This document shows positions 7,877 to 15,980 of a stretch of DNA of 34,026 bases, one piece after another. Source of the DNA: a virus. Location of the stretch: positions 1 to 34,026 of IMG/VR virus record IMGVR_UViG_3300020021_000031, one strand, 5' to 3'. The stretch's first letter is position 1. Each line of letters starts with the position of its first letter. The position numbers and the translations under genes are program-made. The notes beneath the pieces are model-generated. The model did not search any database. It had not been told where the DNA came from and was given only the letters and a program-made list of their open reading frames with translations.

Positions 7877-8392
7877 ATGTCTAAGCGCCTCTTTCAAGTT
7901 TCTTCGTTTACCCCGCTACAGCAGGCAGATGGGGGCTTGGCAGTCGGTTCTTTTGCCGCGCTCAAGGCAGGCTCCGCAACTGACATTCTAAAGATTAGTA
8001 AAGTATTGCTTGAAGGTCAAGCTTCGACATCTGCTGTGACAGCAACAATGTTAGCACGGTCTTCTACTTTGGCAGCTACTCCGACTGCGTTAGCTTTGCC
8101 AAATTCAGATGCTAACATAAACATTGCGGCTACTGCTGCAACTACGCTTCCGGTTGCGATGGTGGCTGCTACTACCCCGCCAGTTCGCTCGCCAGCTGTT
8201 ACTGTGGCTAGGTTGAATCTGACCTTTAATGCTTTCGGTGGCATTATCCAATGGCAGACCAATCCGGGTTCGGAAGAGGAATGGGTATCAATAGGCGTTG
8301 CTACGACCAGCAACTCTGAAACAGTCTTGTCGTCAGCTAACGTTGGCACGGCAGGTTTGATTGGTGCCAATATCTTCTATGAAGTGCTGTAA
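7877..8392 (+). CDS. 171-aa Ala/Thr-rich virion-like protein
   Basis: 171 residues with SD AAGGAG (7862-7867). The middle is a long Ala/Thr/Val-rich segment (residues about 45-110); the ends are more structured, with a beta-rich C-terminus (LTFNAFGGIIQWQTNPGS, EEWVSIGVATTSNSET). Composition and position suggest a capsid-surface or fibre-associated protein. No catalytic motif. Function not recognised; the gene immediately before a tail-fibre gene might encode a fibre partner. Confidence 0.7.
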   Translation: MSKRLFQVSSFTPLQQADGGLAVGSFAALKAGSATDILKISKVLLEGQASTSAVTATMLARSSTLAATPTALALPNSDANINIAATAATTLPVAMVAATTPPVRSPAVTVARLNLTFNAFGGIIQWQTNPGSEEEWVSIGVATTSNSETVLSSANVGTAGLIGANIFYEVL

Positions 8393-8409
8393 CGTGGAGA
8401 GTCGGCTTA

Positions 8410-10338
8410 ATGGCTGCATGGGTCAACAGCTGCCGTTATTTGCCGACACTCGGTGGAACGACTGATTGGACTTTTGCGTCTGCTGTTCTTGGTTACAACA
8501 CCCCGACGTTGGCTGGTATTGTTAACGGCCAAACCTACAAGTACCGTGCGCAAAGTCTGGACCTAACCCAGTGGGAAGAAGGTGAAGGCACCTATAACAC
8601 TGGAACGGGTGTTCTGCTTCGTACCACGGTGCTTTATAATTCGTCTGGAACTGGTACCGGGGCTGGGCAAAGTGGTGCTGGAACCAAGATCAGCTTCACG
8701 ACGGTTCCTCAGGTAGGAATTGTTGCCCTCAAAGAAGACTTGCTTTCGCCCTCAGAGGCGAATGCCTTCACGCTGGCACAGAAACAGCAATTACTCAAAA
8801 ACCTTGGCAATGTTTCGTCGTTGGGTGATGCGTCAATACCAATTGGCTCAGGTGTTGATCTATCATCGATAGATTTCAACAACATTGTTACTGACGGATT
8901 TTATTTCACCGAAATTACTTGTACGAACGCACCAGCTGCGGGCATACAGTATTATCTGATAGTCCAGAAATATCCCGGTGGCCCCAACTATTGCCAACAG
9001 ACTGCGTGGGATCTTACTGCGTCTGGCGGTGCTTGGACACGTAATCTAGTTAACAGTGTGTGGTCTTCTTGGGTACCGTTGCTGAATGCTGGAGTTCAAA
9101 CTCTTACACTAGGTCAAAAAAATCAAGCTAAAACAAATATCGGGGCCTATAACAGCCTCAGTGTTGCATCCACGAACTTGAATTCGTTAATAGCTCCTGG
9201 ATTTTATGATGGAAATTTACTTACGAATGCTCCAGATGGTGGTACTGATTATTGGTATATTCTAGTCCAGTCGTTCGACTCTAACTCTGCCTTTACTTCG
9301 CAAACCGCTTGGGGGCTTAATACTGGCAATGCTGGCAGGATATTTATCCGTAACAATCTTAACGGAGCTTGGCAGCCTTGGTCACAAATTGTAGCTTCAG
9401 ATATTCCTTATTCTTGTAGGAATATTATAGGTCGCAATGGTGGATTTGAAGTATGGCAACGAGGTACTCCAGTTTCAGTACCTGCGAGTTCTACATTATA
9501 CACAGTTGATGGTTGGTATTGTTGGAATGCTGCTAATGAAGCATGTACTGTTACTCGTGTTGCTGGATTGACTTCTAATTCTCGTTTTGCGGCAAAATGG
9601 CAACGTAATTCCGGTCAGACGGGCACAGTGCAAATTGCAGCTTTGGCTTGTCCGTTGGATGCTGATGAAATCGTTAAATGCATAGGAAATAATCTTTGTA
9701 TTAGTTTCACAGTTAAAGCAGGAGCAAACTTTTCTCCAACATCATCCGTACTCGGCCTTTATGTATCTTGCGGTACTGGGGCTTTGCCCTCAAAACGAGG
9801 AAATAGTGGATATACTGGAGAAACTGCACCCATAGCGGCAGGGTTTGCAATTACCACTACAGCAACACGTTATTCGTTTATTTCAACTTTTCCTGTAGCT
9901 GCAAATGTTCTCCAAATGGAAGTAATGTTTTACACCCAACCTATAGGTACTGCGGGTGCTGACGATAGCTTTACCGTTGATGACGTTCAGCTTGAAGTAA
10001 TCGGGGTTGGAGGTATTGCTTCAACTTTCGAACGGTCTGATTATCAACTTGATCTTTTACGATGTCAGCGGCATTTCTATGCAGTTACTAGTCATTATCT
10101 TGGGTTGGCACTTAACGGCTCGGCCCTCTACAATGGTGCCTTAAAATTTCCTGTTACTATGCGGGTGGCACCAACTTTGTCAACAGGTGGGACTTATACA
10201 GCTGGTGCGGGTGGCCCCGGTACAGTGGCAGTTCGTGTCGGTCCAACGATAGATATGGTTGGGCTTCAAAATTCTGGAACTGCATGGACTGCTACAACTG
10301 ATGTTTCAGTGACTTGTAGTTTTACATCGGAGATATAA
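8410..10338 (+). CDS. Tail fibre with two knob-like repeats
   Basis: 642 residues. The N-terminal part (about 1-115) resembles a widespread phage tail-protein N-terminus ('W..GEGTY...GVLLRTTVL.NS.G....I.F...P.V') likely used for docking to the particle. Then come two related units of about 85 residues (about 140-225 and 229-312) with the pattern 'L.s..FNNI..GFYFT..TNAP....YYLIVQ......QTAW' ending in 'W..NS.WS.W', like the knob repeats of R-pyocin and phage tail fibres. From about 333 on there is a carbohydrate-binding-like beta domain (NGGFEVWQRGTPVSVP) ending in the typical fibre motif 'DDVQLEVIGV...FERSDYQLDLLRCQRHF'. Probable role: receptor binding, perhaps to host surface sugar. Oddly placed far upstream of the other fibre genes. 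Confidence 0.82.
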   Translation: MAAWVNSCRYLPTLGGTTDWTFASAVLGYNTPTLAGIVNGQTYKYRAQSLDLTQWEEGEGTYNTGTGVLLRTTVLYNSSGTGTGAGQSGAGTKISFTTVPQVGIVALKEDLLSPSEANAFTLAQKQQLLKNLGNVSSLGDASIPIGSGVDLSSIDFNNIVTDGFYFTEITCTNAPAAGIQYYLIVQKYPGGPNYCQQTAWDLTASGGAWTRNLVNSVWSSWVPLLNAGVQTLTLGQKNQAKTNIGAYNSLSVASTNLNSLIAPGFYDGNLLTNAPDGGTDYWYILVQSFDSNSAFTSQTAWGLNTGNAGRIFIRNNLNGAWQPWSQIVASDIPYSCRNIIGRNGGFEVWQRGTPVSVPASSTLYTVDGWYCWNAANEACTVTRVAGLTSNSRFAAKWQRNSGQTGTVQIAALACPLDADEIVKCIGNNLCISFTVKAGANFSPTSSVLGLYVSCGTGALPSKRGNSGYTGETAPIAAGFAITTTATRYSFISTFPVAANVLQMEVMFYTQPIGTAGADDSFTVDDVQLEVIGVGGIASTFERSDYQLDLLRCQRHFYAVTSHYLGLALNGSALYNGALKFPVTMRVAPTLSTGGTYTAGAGGPGTVAVRVGPTIDMVGLQNSGTAWTATTDVSVTCSFTSEI

Positions 10339-10535
10339 TGTCTTTGCTCGGTTTTGATGCTTTGGGCGTACTTACTTTGGGTGAGTTACCATCCGATGGC
10401 ACAATTCCTTTTACACAGTTTGATTGGTCTGTTAAATCGATTCAAAAGCCTAAGTCAGCGGTATCGTCAATTTCTTACAATGTGGCGCTTTATTCTGATG
10501 CGTCAATTCCTTTGATGGGACAGATATGCCTGTAG
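10338..10535 (+). CDS. 65-aa repeat-unit protein
   Basis: 65 residues, starting in a TAATG overlap with the fibre gene and with GGAG at 10329-10332. The second half (IPFTQFDWSVKS, then YNVALYSDAS) matches the repeat unit that is amplified in the proteins at 11211 and 12274, and the end (LMGQICL) resembles the end of the 11211 product (LMGQAWI). It thus looks like a minimal member of that repeat family, or the remnant of a longer one. Its 3' end overlaps the next gene by 10 bases. Function unknown; probably virion-associated. Confidence 0.65.
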   Translation: MSLLGFDALGVLTLGELPSDGTIPFTQFDWSVKSIQKPKSAVSSISYNVALYSDASIPLMGQICL

Positions 10536-11182
10536 CTGTAGATGCTGTGACTGCTGCATCGACGATGCATCTTGATAGCGGTCATCATATTTTCGACAAT
10601 GCCTTCACCATTGGTTCTGGGGCTAATCGTGCATTGTTGATGTTGATGGCTATGCCGAGCAATGATTTGCCGATCTTGACGTGTACGTGGGGCGGTGTAT
10701 CGCTTACGCAATTGGCTATTGCTTCGAATGGTTTTGATGCAGTTACATACATCTATGGCCTGTTGAATCCAGCATCAGGTGCAAATATCATTGATGCGAC
10801 GTGGACTAATAATGTTGCGTGTGGCGCGTGTGCCATCTCGTTTACGGGCGTCGAGCAGTCAAGTTTGGTAGCTGCGTTTACGGGCGCTCAGAACAATTCA
10901 GGCGCATCCGGTACATTGTCGACAACAGTGACGAGTGCGGTAGGCGATATGGTTGTGGCCACGTTTGGCTGTCCATTCGTGACGCTGACGCCCAATAATA
11001 CTGTGCTTGCTAATTATCTGGCATTAAGTGGTTTTAGTGGTGCACAAAATCGTGCAGCGGGTGCGGCCAGTGTTGTGATGTCAGCTACGCAATCGGGCGC
11101 GCAACCATGGTCAGAAAGTGCTATCAATGTTCATGCTGCTGCTACTCCTCCGGGCGCTTTGATGCCTCAAATTTGGATGTAA
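10526..11182 (+). CDS. Beta-rich head-domain protein, paralogue of 12274 N-terminus
   Basis: 218 residues, low charge, beta-rich. Paralogous to the first ~200 residues of the protein at 12274: shared landmarks are GSGANRALL/GSGTNRALL, SLTQLAI/ALTQLII, IYGLLNPASGAN in both, and SFTGVEQS/SFNGVDQT. No repeat array follows; it ends with a short tail (LMPQIWM) reminiscent of LMGQAWI in the next gene. This looks like a stand-alone version of a beta-sandwich module used in a family of particle proteins. Exact function unknown: a decoration, spike or fibre-head role is inference from composition and neighbours. Confidence 0.75.
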   Translation: MPVAVDAVTAASTMHLDSGHHIFDNAFTIGSGANRALLMLMAMPSNDLPILTCTWGGVSLTQLAIASNGFDAVTYIYGLLNPASGANIIDATWTNNVACGACAISFTGVEQSSLVAAFTGAQNNSGASGTLSTTVTSAVGDMVVATFGCPFVTLTPNNTVLANYLALSGFSGAQNRAAGAASVVMSATQSGAQPWSESAINVHAAATPPGALMPQIWM

Positions 11183-11210
11183 AAAGTGTGGATAGGAAGG
11201 TCACAAGCTG

Positions 11211-12272
11211 ATGTCTGCGACCTTTCATGCCAAGGGAAGTGGAGCTCAAACTACCACTGCTGCTAGTTTCAGCATTGTTTGCACAATTTCTGCTGGTGAT
11301 TCTGTAGTTGTTACTGGATCATGGAGTTCAGCATCAGCGATAACGCCAACTGTTAAGACCACGGGAGGCACTGGTAGTGATACCTTCACGGCGGTCTATG
11401 GCCCATTTGACTCTGGAAATGGTTTCAAATTTGGTGGTTGGCTTCTTCAGAGTGCAGGTAGTGGCCGGACAGGCGCTATTGTTTCGTGGGCTTCCGGCAA
11501 TCCAACATTTGCTGATGGTGCGTGTTGGTCCTTCAGTGGTTTAACCAGTCCAGTCCTTGATCAATTTAATGCTGGAATAGGCAATGGTGCTGGAGCGATA
11601 ACTTCAGGCAACACTCCTGTATTGACTACGGCTGATGAATTCGCTGTTGCGTTTGCTTGTTCGGCAGCTTCCATCACGGCAAATGGCGGTATATGGACTG
11701 ATGATGGTACTATTTCTGCTACCTCTTCTTGGTTTGAGCATTCTGTTCGCACGGTCACAACAGCAATCCAGAGTACATTTACGAATAGTACTGGAAGTTG
11801 GGTTACTTGGATTCTGACGTTTAGAGGCACTACCGCAGCAACGCTCCCATTTGGACCTTTTGACTATAGTAAAGGGCCATTTCGTATTCGAAGAACTCAA
11901 ATTGATCCGTCACGGTCTCTTAATCCTAATCTATTCAAGAATCCTGTCCCAAATAAGAATTTTCCTAACATTCCACGGGACGTTAGAAGGTTTTTACCGC
12001 CGGATGCTTCACGGCCGACAAATCCTAATCTATTCAAGAATCCTGTCCCAAATAAGAATTTTCCTAACATTCCGTGGAGTGTTGAGAGGCTTTTGCCGCC
12101 AGATATTCCTTATAATCAGGCACTGTATACTGTTACTGTAACAGCACAGACACTACGAACACCTTTTTTCACGCCTGCATTTTTCCCAAAAACATCGTTG
12201 CCTGCTTCTCAACCCTATAATCAGTCGCTCTATACTGTTACCATCACGTTGATGGGACAGGCATGGATCTAA
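11211..12272 (+). CDS. Beta-domain protein with short NPNLF/PYNQxLY repeat tail
   Basis: 353 residues with an AGGAAGG ribosome site. Residues 1 to about 205 form a Ser/Thr/Gly-rich beta domain, distantly like the head domains of its neighbours (for example 'CWSFSGLTSP', 'TILTFRG' positions). From about 210 it changes to Pro/Asn/aromatic repeat units: PFGPFDYSKGPF, two nearly identical LNPNLFKNPVPNKNF units, then YNQALYTVTV and YNQSLYTVTI, ending LMGQAWI. Two of the units share an exact 53-base DNA repeat. Likely a rod or adhesion tail on the particle surface. Sits between two paralogues; ends two bases before the next start. Confidence 0.75.
   Translation: MSATFHAKGSGAQTTTAASFSIVCTISAGDSVVVTGSWSSASAITPTVKTTGGTGSDTFTAVYGPFDSGNGFKFGGWLLQSAGSGRTGAIVSWASGNPTFADGACWSFSGLTSPVLDQFNAGIGNGAGAITSGNTPVLTTADEFAVAFACSAASITANGGIWTDDGTISATSSWFEHSVRTVTTAIQSTFTNSTGSWVTWILTFRGTTAATLPFGPFDYSKGPFRIRRTQIDPSRSLNPNLFKNPVPNKNFPNIPRDVRRFLPPDASRPTNPNLFKNPVPNKNFPNIPWSVERLLPPDIPYNQALYTVTVTAQTLRTPFFTPAFFPKTSLPASQPYNQSLYTVTITLMGQAWI
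11922..12073 (+). repeat. Exact 53-bp direct repeat, 99-bp period
   Basis: Bases 11922-11974 and 12021-12073 are identical (53 bp) and are spaced 99 bp, exactly 33 codons, so the reading frame is kept. The flanking 46 bases between copies are similar but diverged. This is the signature of a recent in-frame unit duplication or gene conversion inside the repeat tail of the 11211 protein. Confidence 0.92.
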
Positions 12273-12273
12273 T

Positions 12274-14607
12274 ATGACGGTAAGCTTTGATGCACAAAGC
12301 ACCGCGAGTACTACGGGTGCTGCGGCAACATCATTCAGTAATAGCACCAATCTGACAGTTGGCAGCGGAACTAATCGTGCATTATTGGTATGTATTGCAT
12401 GGTCGACGTCGACACCGCCGACAGGAATTAACTTAACATGGAATGGTGTTGCACTCACGCAGTTGATTATCCATTCAGCTTCGTCGGGCAGTACAGCTGC
12501 TATCTATGGTTTGCTTAATCCAGCTTCAGGAGCCAACACCCTTGCAGGTTCTTGGACGGGTGCGCGTGATTTTTATGTGGATGGCATTTCTTTTAATGGT
12601 GTTGATCAAACAAGCACCGCAGTCGCGTTTTTAACCAATTTTGCTACCGGGACGAGTATCAATGCAGGGCTGATTACCAATACGCCAATTGGTGATGGTC
12701 TTCTGCTTTTGGTCGGTGTGGCTGCGAATATCGCAAATATGACCAGCGGTACGACTCCCGGTACGCAGGTTTTTCTAGACAACACACAAGCATCTTTTAG
12801 TTCTGGTGCAGTGTGGGCTCCGGGCATTGGTGGCAATGAAGGGTTGTCTTCGCTTAACACGTCTGCGGCTTGGGTAGCCGTGAGAGCTAGAATTGTTGCT
12901 GCCCCGCCTGTTGCAGACCCAACAATAAAACCTCGTGAGACAGTTCTCTCGAAATTATTCCAATGGGCGCATGCGCCAGCATTTCAGCCTTATAATCAAG
13001 TTCTTTATTCTGTTGTGTCACAGCTTCAGGTTCGTGAAGATCTTATTATGCTTCCCTATTCTGTGCGTCCATTTCGACCTGACGCATCACGTCCGCTTAA
13101 TTTAAATCTATTTACCAACCCATTTCCGTTTGGCTCGTATAATTGGCCACCGGCTATTACGCTTGAAGGAAAGTCGGGAGATCTAATTCAGCCTTGGCAG
13201 AATTTTTATTCGGTTACGGTGCAAGCACCGTTTATCCCGGTAGATTGGTCGAAGCCTTTTGAATTTCCGCAACTGCCACCGCAAGCGACTGCGTACAATA
13301 TTAATCTGTTTACCAATCCAATTCCTTTTGGCCCCTTTGATTATAGTGAGGGTGCTTTCAGGGTGCCTCCAGTTCGTCCTGATACGACATCACCATTTAA
13401 TCCGAATATTTATACTAATCCAATTCCGTTTGCGCAGTATATGTGGACGGATCCTGTTGTAATTGGGCCACCACCCCCGCAGGCAACTCCTTACAACATT
13501 AATGTTTTTACCAATCTACTTCCGTTTGGCCCGTTTGATTGGAACAAAGCTGTTCAACTGCCCCCTGAACGACCTGCCCCGTCACGCGGGTTGAATATCA
13601 ACATCTTCACCAATCCTGTCCCATTCTTGAATGTTGATACTTCACGCCCCGTTCGTTTGACAAATTATCCAATAAGTTTTCCATACAATCCATCTATCTA
13701 TGCAGAAACAGTAACCGTAGAATTCCGTACACCGTACTTTGGTCGGCCTACTCCTGTGCGTCCAGTTCTTTCTGACGTAACGCCGTACAATCTTAATTTG
13801 TACAGTGTGGTCACGGTGCCGTTTAATCAAACGGATTGGGCACGGCCATTTGTTAGAGCTAAAGTATCTCAGGAGGTTACTCAGCCGTACAATGTCAATT
13901 TGTATGGTGTCGTTGTTGTGCAGTATCAGGATCGTGGGACGCTGGTCATGCGCCCCTACCCCCTGCGTCCAGCTCTTTCTGATGCAACACGGCCTACTAA
14001 TCCTAATTTGTTCACCAATCCTGTTCCTATTTTCAATTTCAACGCGACTGTCTCAAGCACGATAGAAGGTTTTTCAACTCCTGCTCAGCCGTACAATGTT
14101 AATTTGTATGGTGTCGTTACTGTACAGCCGTTCGCGCAATATGACTGGTCTGTTGCAAGGGTACCTCGCCCGCAGCAAGTAACTACTTCGTTTTACAATC
14201 AATCGCTCTATACGGTAACAGTAGTAGGGCCAAGTGGGCGTCCCCGTGCACCGTTTGTTATGCGGCCCCATCCTCTATCCCCAGCTCTTTCTGACGCAAC
14301 ACAGTCTAGCAATTTCAATTTATTTGTTACGATTCAGACGCCGTTTGCGCAGTATGATTGGTCGAAGCCTTTTGTATCTCGTCCGGTCTTGTCTGTCCCT
14401 GCGCAGGGGCAGGCACTCAACCCAAATCTGTTCACGAATCCATTTCCGTTCAATCAGAACCAGTACCCAAACTCGCGTCCTGTTAAAATAGGGCTGTTCC
14501 CGTTGCCGCCCTATAATCAAAATCTCTACACAGTCACACCAGCACCCGGTCAGACTGAGCACATTGTAAAATTCATCGGCAACATGGGTAACTTTATGAT
14601 CCGCTAA
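12274..14607 (+). CDS. Large repeat protein: beta head domain plus ~16 Pro/Asn/aromatic repeats
   Basis: 777 residues. Residues 1 to about 205 are paralogous to the 10526 product. From about residue 239 to the end the protein is a tandem array of roughly 16 units of 31-38 residues. Each starts with a core like PYNxNLY or PLNLNLFTNP, continues with a hydrophobic strand (FPFGSYNW, VPFAQYDW, VTVPFNQTDW), often followed by KPF and a Pro-rich connector (RPxLSDATR, PPQAT). Two unit classes alternate: NLFTNPxPF and NLYxVVTV. The regular Pro/aromatic spacing suggests an extended beta-rich rod, such as a fibre shaft or surface appendage. No enzyme motif, no signal peptide. I know no characterised homologue. 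Unit boundaries are drawn by eye. Confidence 0.82.
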   Translation: MTVSFDAQSTASTTGAAATSFSNSTNLTVGSGTNRALLVCIAWSTSTPPTGINLTWNGVALTQLIIHSASSGSTAAIYGLLNPASGANTLAGSWTGARDFYVDGISFNGVDQTSTAVAFLTNFATGTSINAGLITNTPIGDGLLLLVGVAANIANMTSGTTPGTQVFLDNTQASFSSGAVWAPGIGGNEGLSSLNTSAAWVAVRARIVAAPPVADPTIKPRETVLSKLFQWAHAPAFQPYNQVLYSVVSQLQVREDLIMLPYSVRPFRPDASRPLNLNLFTNPFPFGSYNWPPAITLEGKSGDLIQPWQNFYSVTVQAPFIPVDWSKPFEFPQLPPQATAYNINLFTNPIPFGPFDYSEGAFRVPPVRPDTTSPFNPNIYTNPIPFAQYMWTDPVVIGPPPPQATPYNINVFTNLLPFGPFDWNKAVQLPPERPAPSRGLNINIFTNPVPFLNVDTSRPVRLTNYPISFPYNPSIYAETVTVEFRTPYFGRPTPVRPVLSDVTPYNLNLYSVVTVPFNQTDWARPFVRAKVSQEVTQPYNVNLYGVVVVQYQDRGTLVMRPYPLRPALSDATRPTNPNLFTNPVPIFNFNATVSSTIEGFSTPAQPYNVNLYGVVTVQPFAQYDWSVARVPRPQQVTTSFYNQSLYTVTVVGPSGRPRAPFVMRPHPLSPALSDATQSSNFNLFVTIQTPFAQYDWSKPFVSRPVLSVPAQGQALNPNLFTNPFPFNQNQYPNSRPVKIGLFPLPPYNQNLYTVTPAPGQTEHIVKFIGNMGNFMIR
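12988..14604 (+). repeat. Coding tandem repeat array, ~16 units of ~100 bp
   Basis: The array runs from the first PYNQVLY unit to the end of the gene. DNA similarity between units is mostly low, meaning the array is old, but some pairs stay close: the segment around 13883-13920 and that around 14087-14125 both encode QPYNVNLYGVV with only a few base changes, and the PALSDAT connector recurs at about 13970 and 14280. The units are in frame throughout. Confidence 0.8.
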
Positions 14608-14620
14608 AGGAGTCAGTACA

Positions 14621-15241
14621 ATGACAGTCACACTTGACCCAGCCAATAAATCTATAAGCGTAACTTTGACCAACGGGAATTTAACCGCTACTTCTAGTTC
14701 TACTGCTTCAGCGGTTTTTTCAACAACATCGCAATCATCTGGTAAATGGTTTTTTGAAATAACTACAACGAATGATAGTTCGCAAAATAATGAATTTGGC
14801 ACAGGTTCCGTTACAGGTCACAACGTTAACCACTTTCTTGAATCTGATGGCGGAATTGCATTTGTTTATTCGGGTTCGGGTGTTTGGGATCAATTCGGGG
14901 GAAGTGGTGGTACTTCCAATACATATACCCCCGGTGCGTCTTTAACGGTCAGTATCTGTCTTGATATTGGTAATGGTAAAATTTATCTAATTGTTGATGG
15001 AACTCACAAGGTGTGGGGGGATGCCAGTGCTGGTACTGGGGGCGTTACAATCGTACCGGATGTCGCTGGGTTCTATGTCGGTGTTGTCCCCACTTTTCCT
15101 CCAACTACAGCCCAAACTGTAAATTTTGGAGCTACGCCTTTTGTTGCCGCTATACCTACTGGATACACATCTTGGGATGGTTCGCAAACTGGTGGCGGGG
15201 GTGGTTCCCCAGCAATATTGTTAGGGCAGCGTTTGCTATGA
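14621..15241 (+). CDS. SPRY-like domain protein
   Basis: 206 residues with SD AGGAG at 14607-14611. The order of motifs fits a SPRY/B30.2-like beta-sandwich as found in some phage tail and fibre proteins: GKWFFEITTT (about 41-50), a variable loop region, DIGNGKIYLIVDGTH (about 115-129, the 'D...g.i.f..nG' hairpin), then YVGVVPTFPPTTAQTVNFGA and IPTGYTSWDG near the C-terminus. Such domains bind protein or sugar ligands; a role in receptor recognition or in joining the repeat proteins upstream is plausible. It is the last gene before a probable promoter region. Confidence 0.72.
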   Translation: MTVTLDPANKSISVTLTNGNLTATSSSTASAVFSTTSQSSGKWFFEITTTNDSSQNNEFGTGSVTGHNVNHFLESDGGIAFVYSGSGVWDQFGGSGGTSNTYTPGASLTVSICLDIGNGKIYLIVDGTHKVWGDASAGTGGVTIVPDVAGFYVGVVPTFPPTTAQTVNFGATPFVAAIPTGYTSWDGSQTGGGGGSPAILLGQRLL

Positions 15242-15243
15242 TC

Positions 15244-15270
15244 TTGACGAAGTCTATTACTTCTTATAGA
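15244..15270 (+). promoter_or_regulatory. Possible sigma70-like promoter
   Basis: TTGACG (15244-15249) and TATAGA (15265-15270) match the -35 and -10 consensus well, but the spacer is only 15 bases, shorter than the optimal 17. It lies in the 134-base gap before the 193-aa gene at 15376, which is followed by a strong terminator, so a dedicated promoter here would make sense. Low confidence because the spacing is poor and short AT-rich matches arise by chance. Confidence 0.3.
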
Positions 15271-15306
15271 AGTGAGACTGGTGAAACCAATCACCCACTT
15301 CTTCGT
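15259..15306 (+). promoter_or_regulatory. Alternative RNA hairpins in the leader of the 15376 gene
   Basis: Two mutually exclusive hairpins share the same strand. ACTTCT (15259-15264) can pair with AGAAGT (15268-15273), loop TAT. Alternatively AGAAGTG (15268-15274) pairs with CACTTCT (15296-15302), extended inward by GACTGGT (15276-15282) with ACCAATC (15286-15292, one mismatch). ACGAAG (15247-15252) and CTTCGT (15301-15306) could also pair. No T-run follows. It may be a stability or attenuation element for the next gene. Confidence 0.45.
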
Positions 15307-15375
15307 GCGTGTCCTTGGAAACCAATTCATGGACGATAGGTTTTAGAATTCCAACTCACACATGAGGAGCCTTAA

Positions 15376-15957
15376 ATGGCAGCCCCTGCAATTTATAATA
15401 CTTCTAACTTGGAAGGCGTCGACATCAATCAGGTGTTTATCTTGAATGCTGTTGGTACCCCGGAAATTCCTCGTCCTCCATTTAACCCCGGTCAGTTGGC
15501 TTGGGGCACGGATGGTTCAGAATGGGTATTCTGTACCGCCAGCATTACCATCCCTGCTGGTTCAGTTGTTGTTGTGAGTCCCATCCCCAACTCTTGGTCT
15601 GTTGCCTTGATTGGTGGTGCGACCATTACGGGTACTTTTGTTCCGTTTGGTCAGTTTGTCGGCGTGGTTGGTGGTTCACAAGGAAGCATGGTTGTTCCGG
15701 CTCCGGCTTCCCCGCAAACTGCTACCTTCTTTTGGGTGCAAGTGGCGGGTAACTGCCCGAATATAAGGTCTGCTGCTGCGGTCACCCTAGGTGCTCCGTT
15801 GTTTGACGTTGCAGCAACTGGTGGCGCGGTGGGCCTAACCCCCGGTGCTGCGAGCGGTTATGCGATCACGGGCATGGTTCTTACTCAAGCTGCTGGTTCC
15901 GTGGCTGGCCCGAATACGGGCATTCTCAATAACCCAACCATTGGCGCTGCGACCTGA
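15376..15957 (+). CDS. 193-aa beta-rich virion protein in its own transcription unit
   Basis: 193 residues with SD GAGGAG at 15364-15369. The protein is nearly uncharged, Gly/Pro/Val/Thr-rich and beta-like throughout (SITIPAGSVVVVSPIPNSW, ALIGGATITGTFVPFGQF, FFWVQVAGNCPNI), with Ala/Gly-rich turns at the C-terminus. Composition fits a capsid decoration or other abundant surface protein. A possible promoter and leader hairpins lie before it and a strong terminator after it, so it may be made at high level on its own. Codon use is biased like the capsid gene, which supports strong expression. The family is not recognised. Confidence 0.78.
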   Translation: MAAPAIYNTSNLEGVDINQVFILNAVGTPEIPRPPFNPGQLAWGTDGSEWVFCTASITIPAGSVVVVSPIPNSWSVALIGGATITGTFVPFGQFVGVVGGSQGSMVVPAPASPQTATFFWVQVAGNCPNIRSAAAVTLGAPLFDVAATGGAVGLTPGAASGYAITGMVLTQAAGSVAGPNTGILNNPTIGAAT

Positions 15958-15980
15958 TATTGGTGTAAGGGTGGGCGTAA

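Noticed and set aside
8017-8370. A 117-codon minus-strand frame with ordinary-looking Ala/Val composition.
   Set aside because: Lies entirely inside the 171-aa plus-strand gene, has no SD, and its Ala/Val composition is explained by the Ala/Thr-rich sense strand.
12249-12260. The recurring TTGATGGGACAG as a regulatory operator.
   Set aside because: Both copies lie in coding sequence at the C-termini of paralogous proteins (LMGQ), so shared ancestry explains them better than a binding site.
12988-14604. Possible CRISPR or other non-coding repeat array.
   Set aside because: The repeats are in frame, differ at the DNA level, vary in length and are conserved as protein; there are no constant repeats with spacers.
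14320-14802. A 160-codon minus-strand frame across the end of the repeat gene and the start of the SPRY-like gene.
   Set aside because: No ribosome site, spans two well-supported plus-strand genes, and its second half is Arg-rich shadow sequence.
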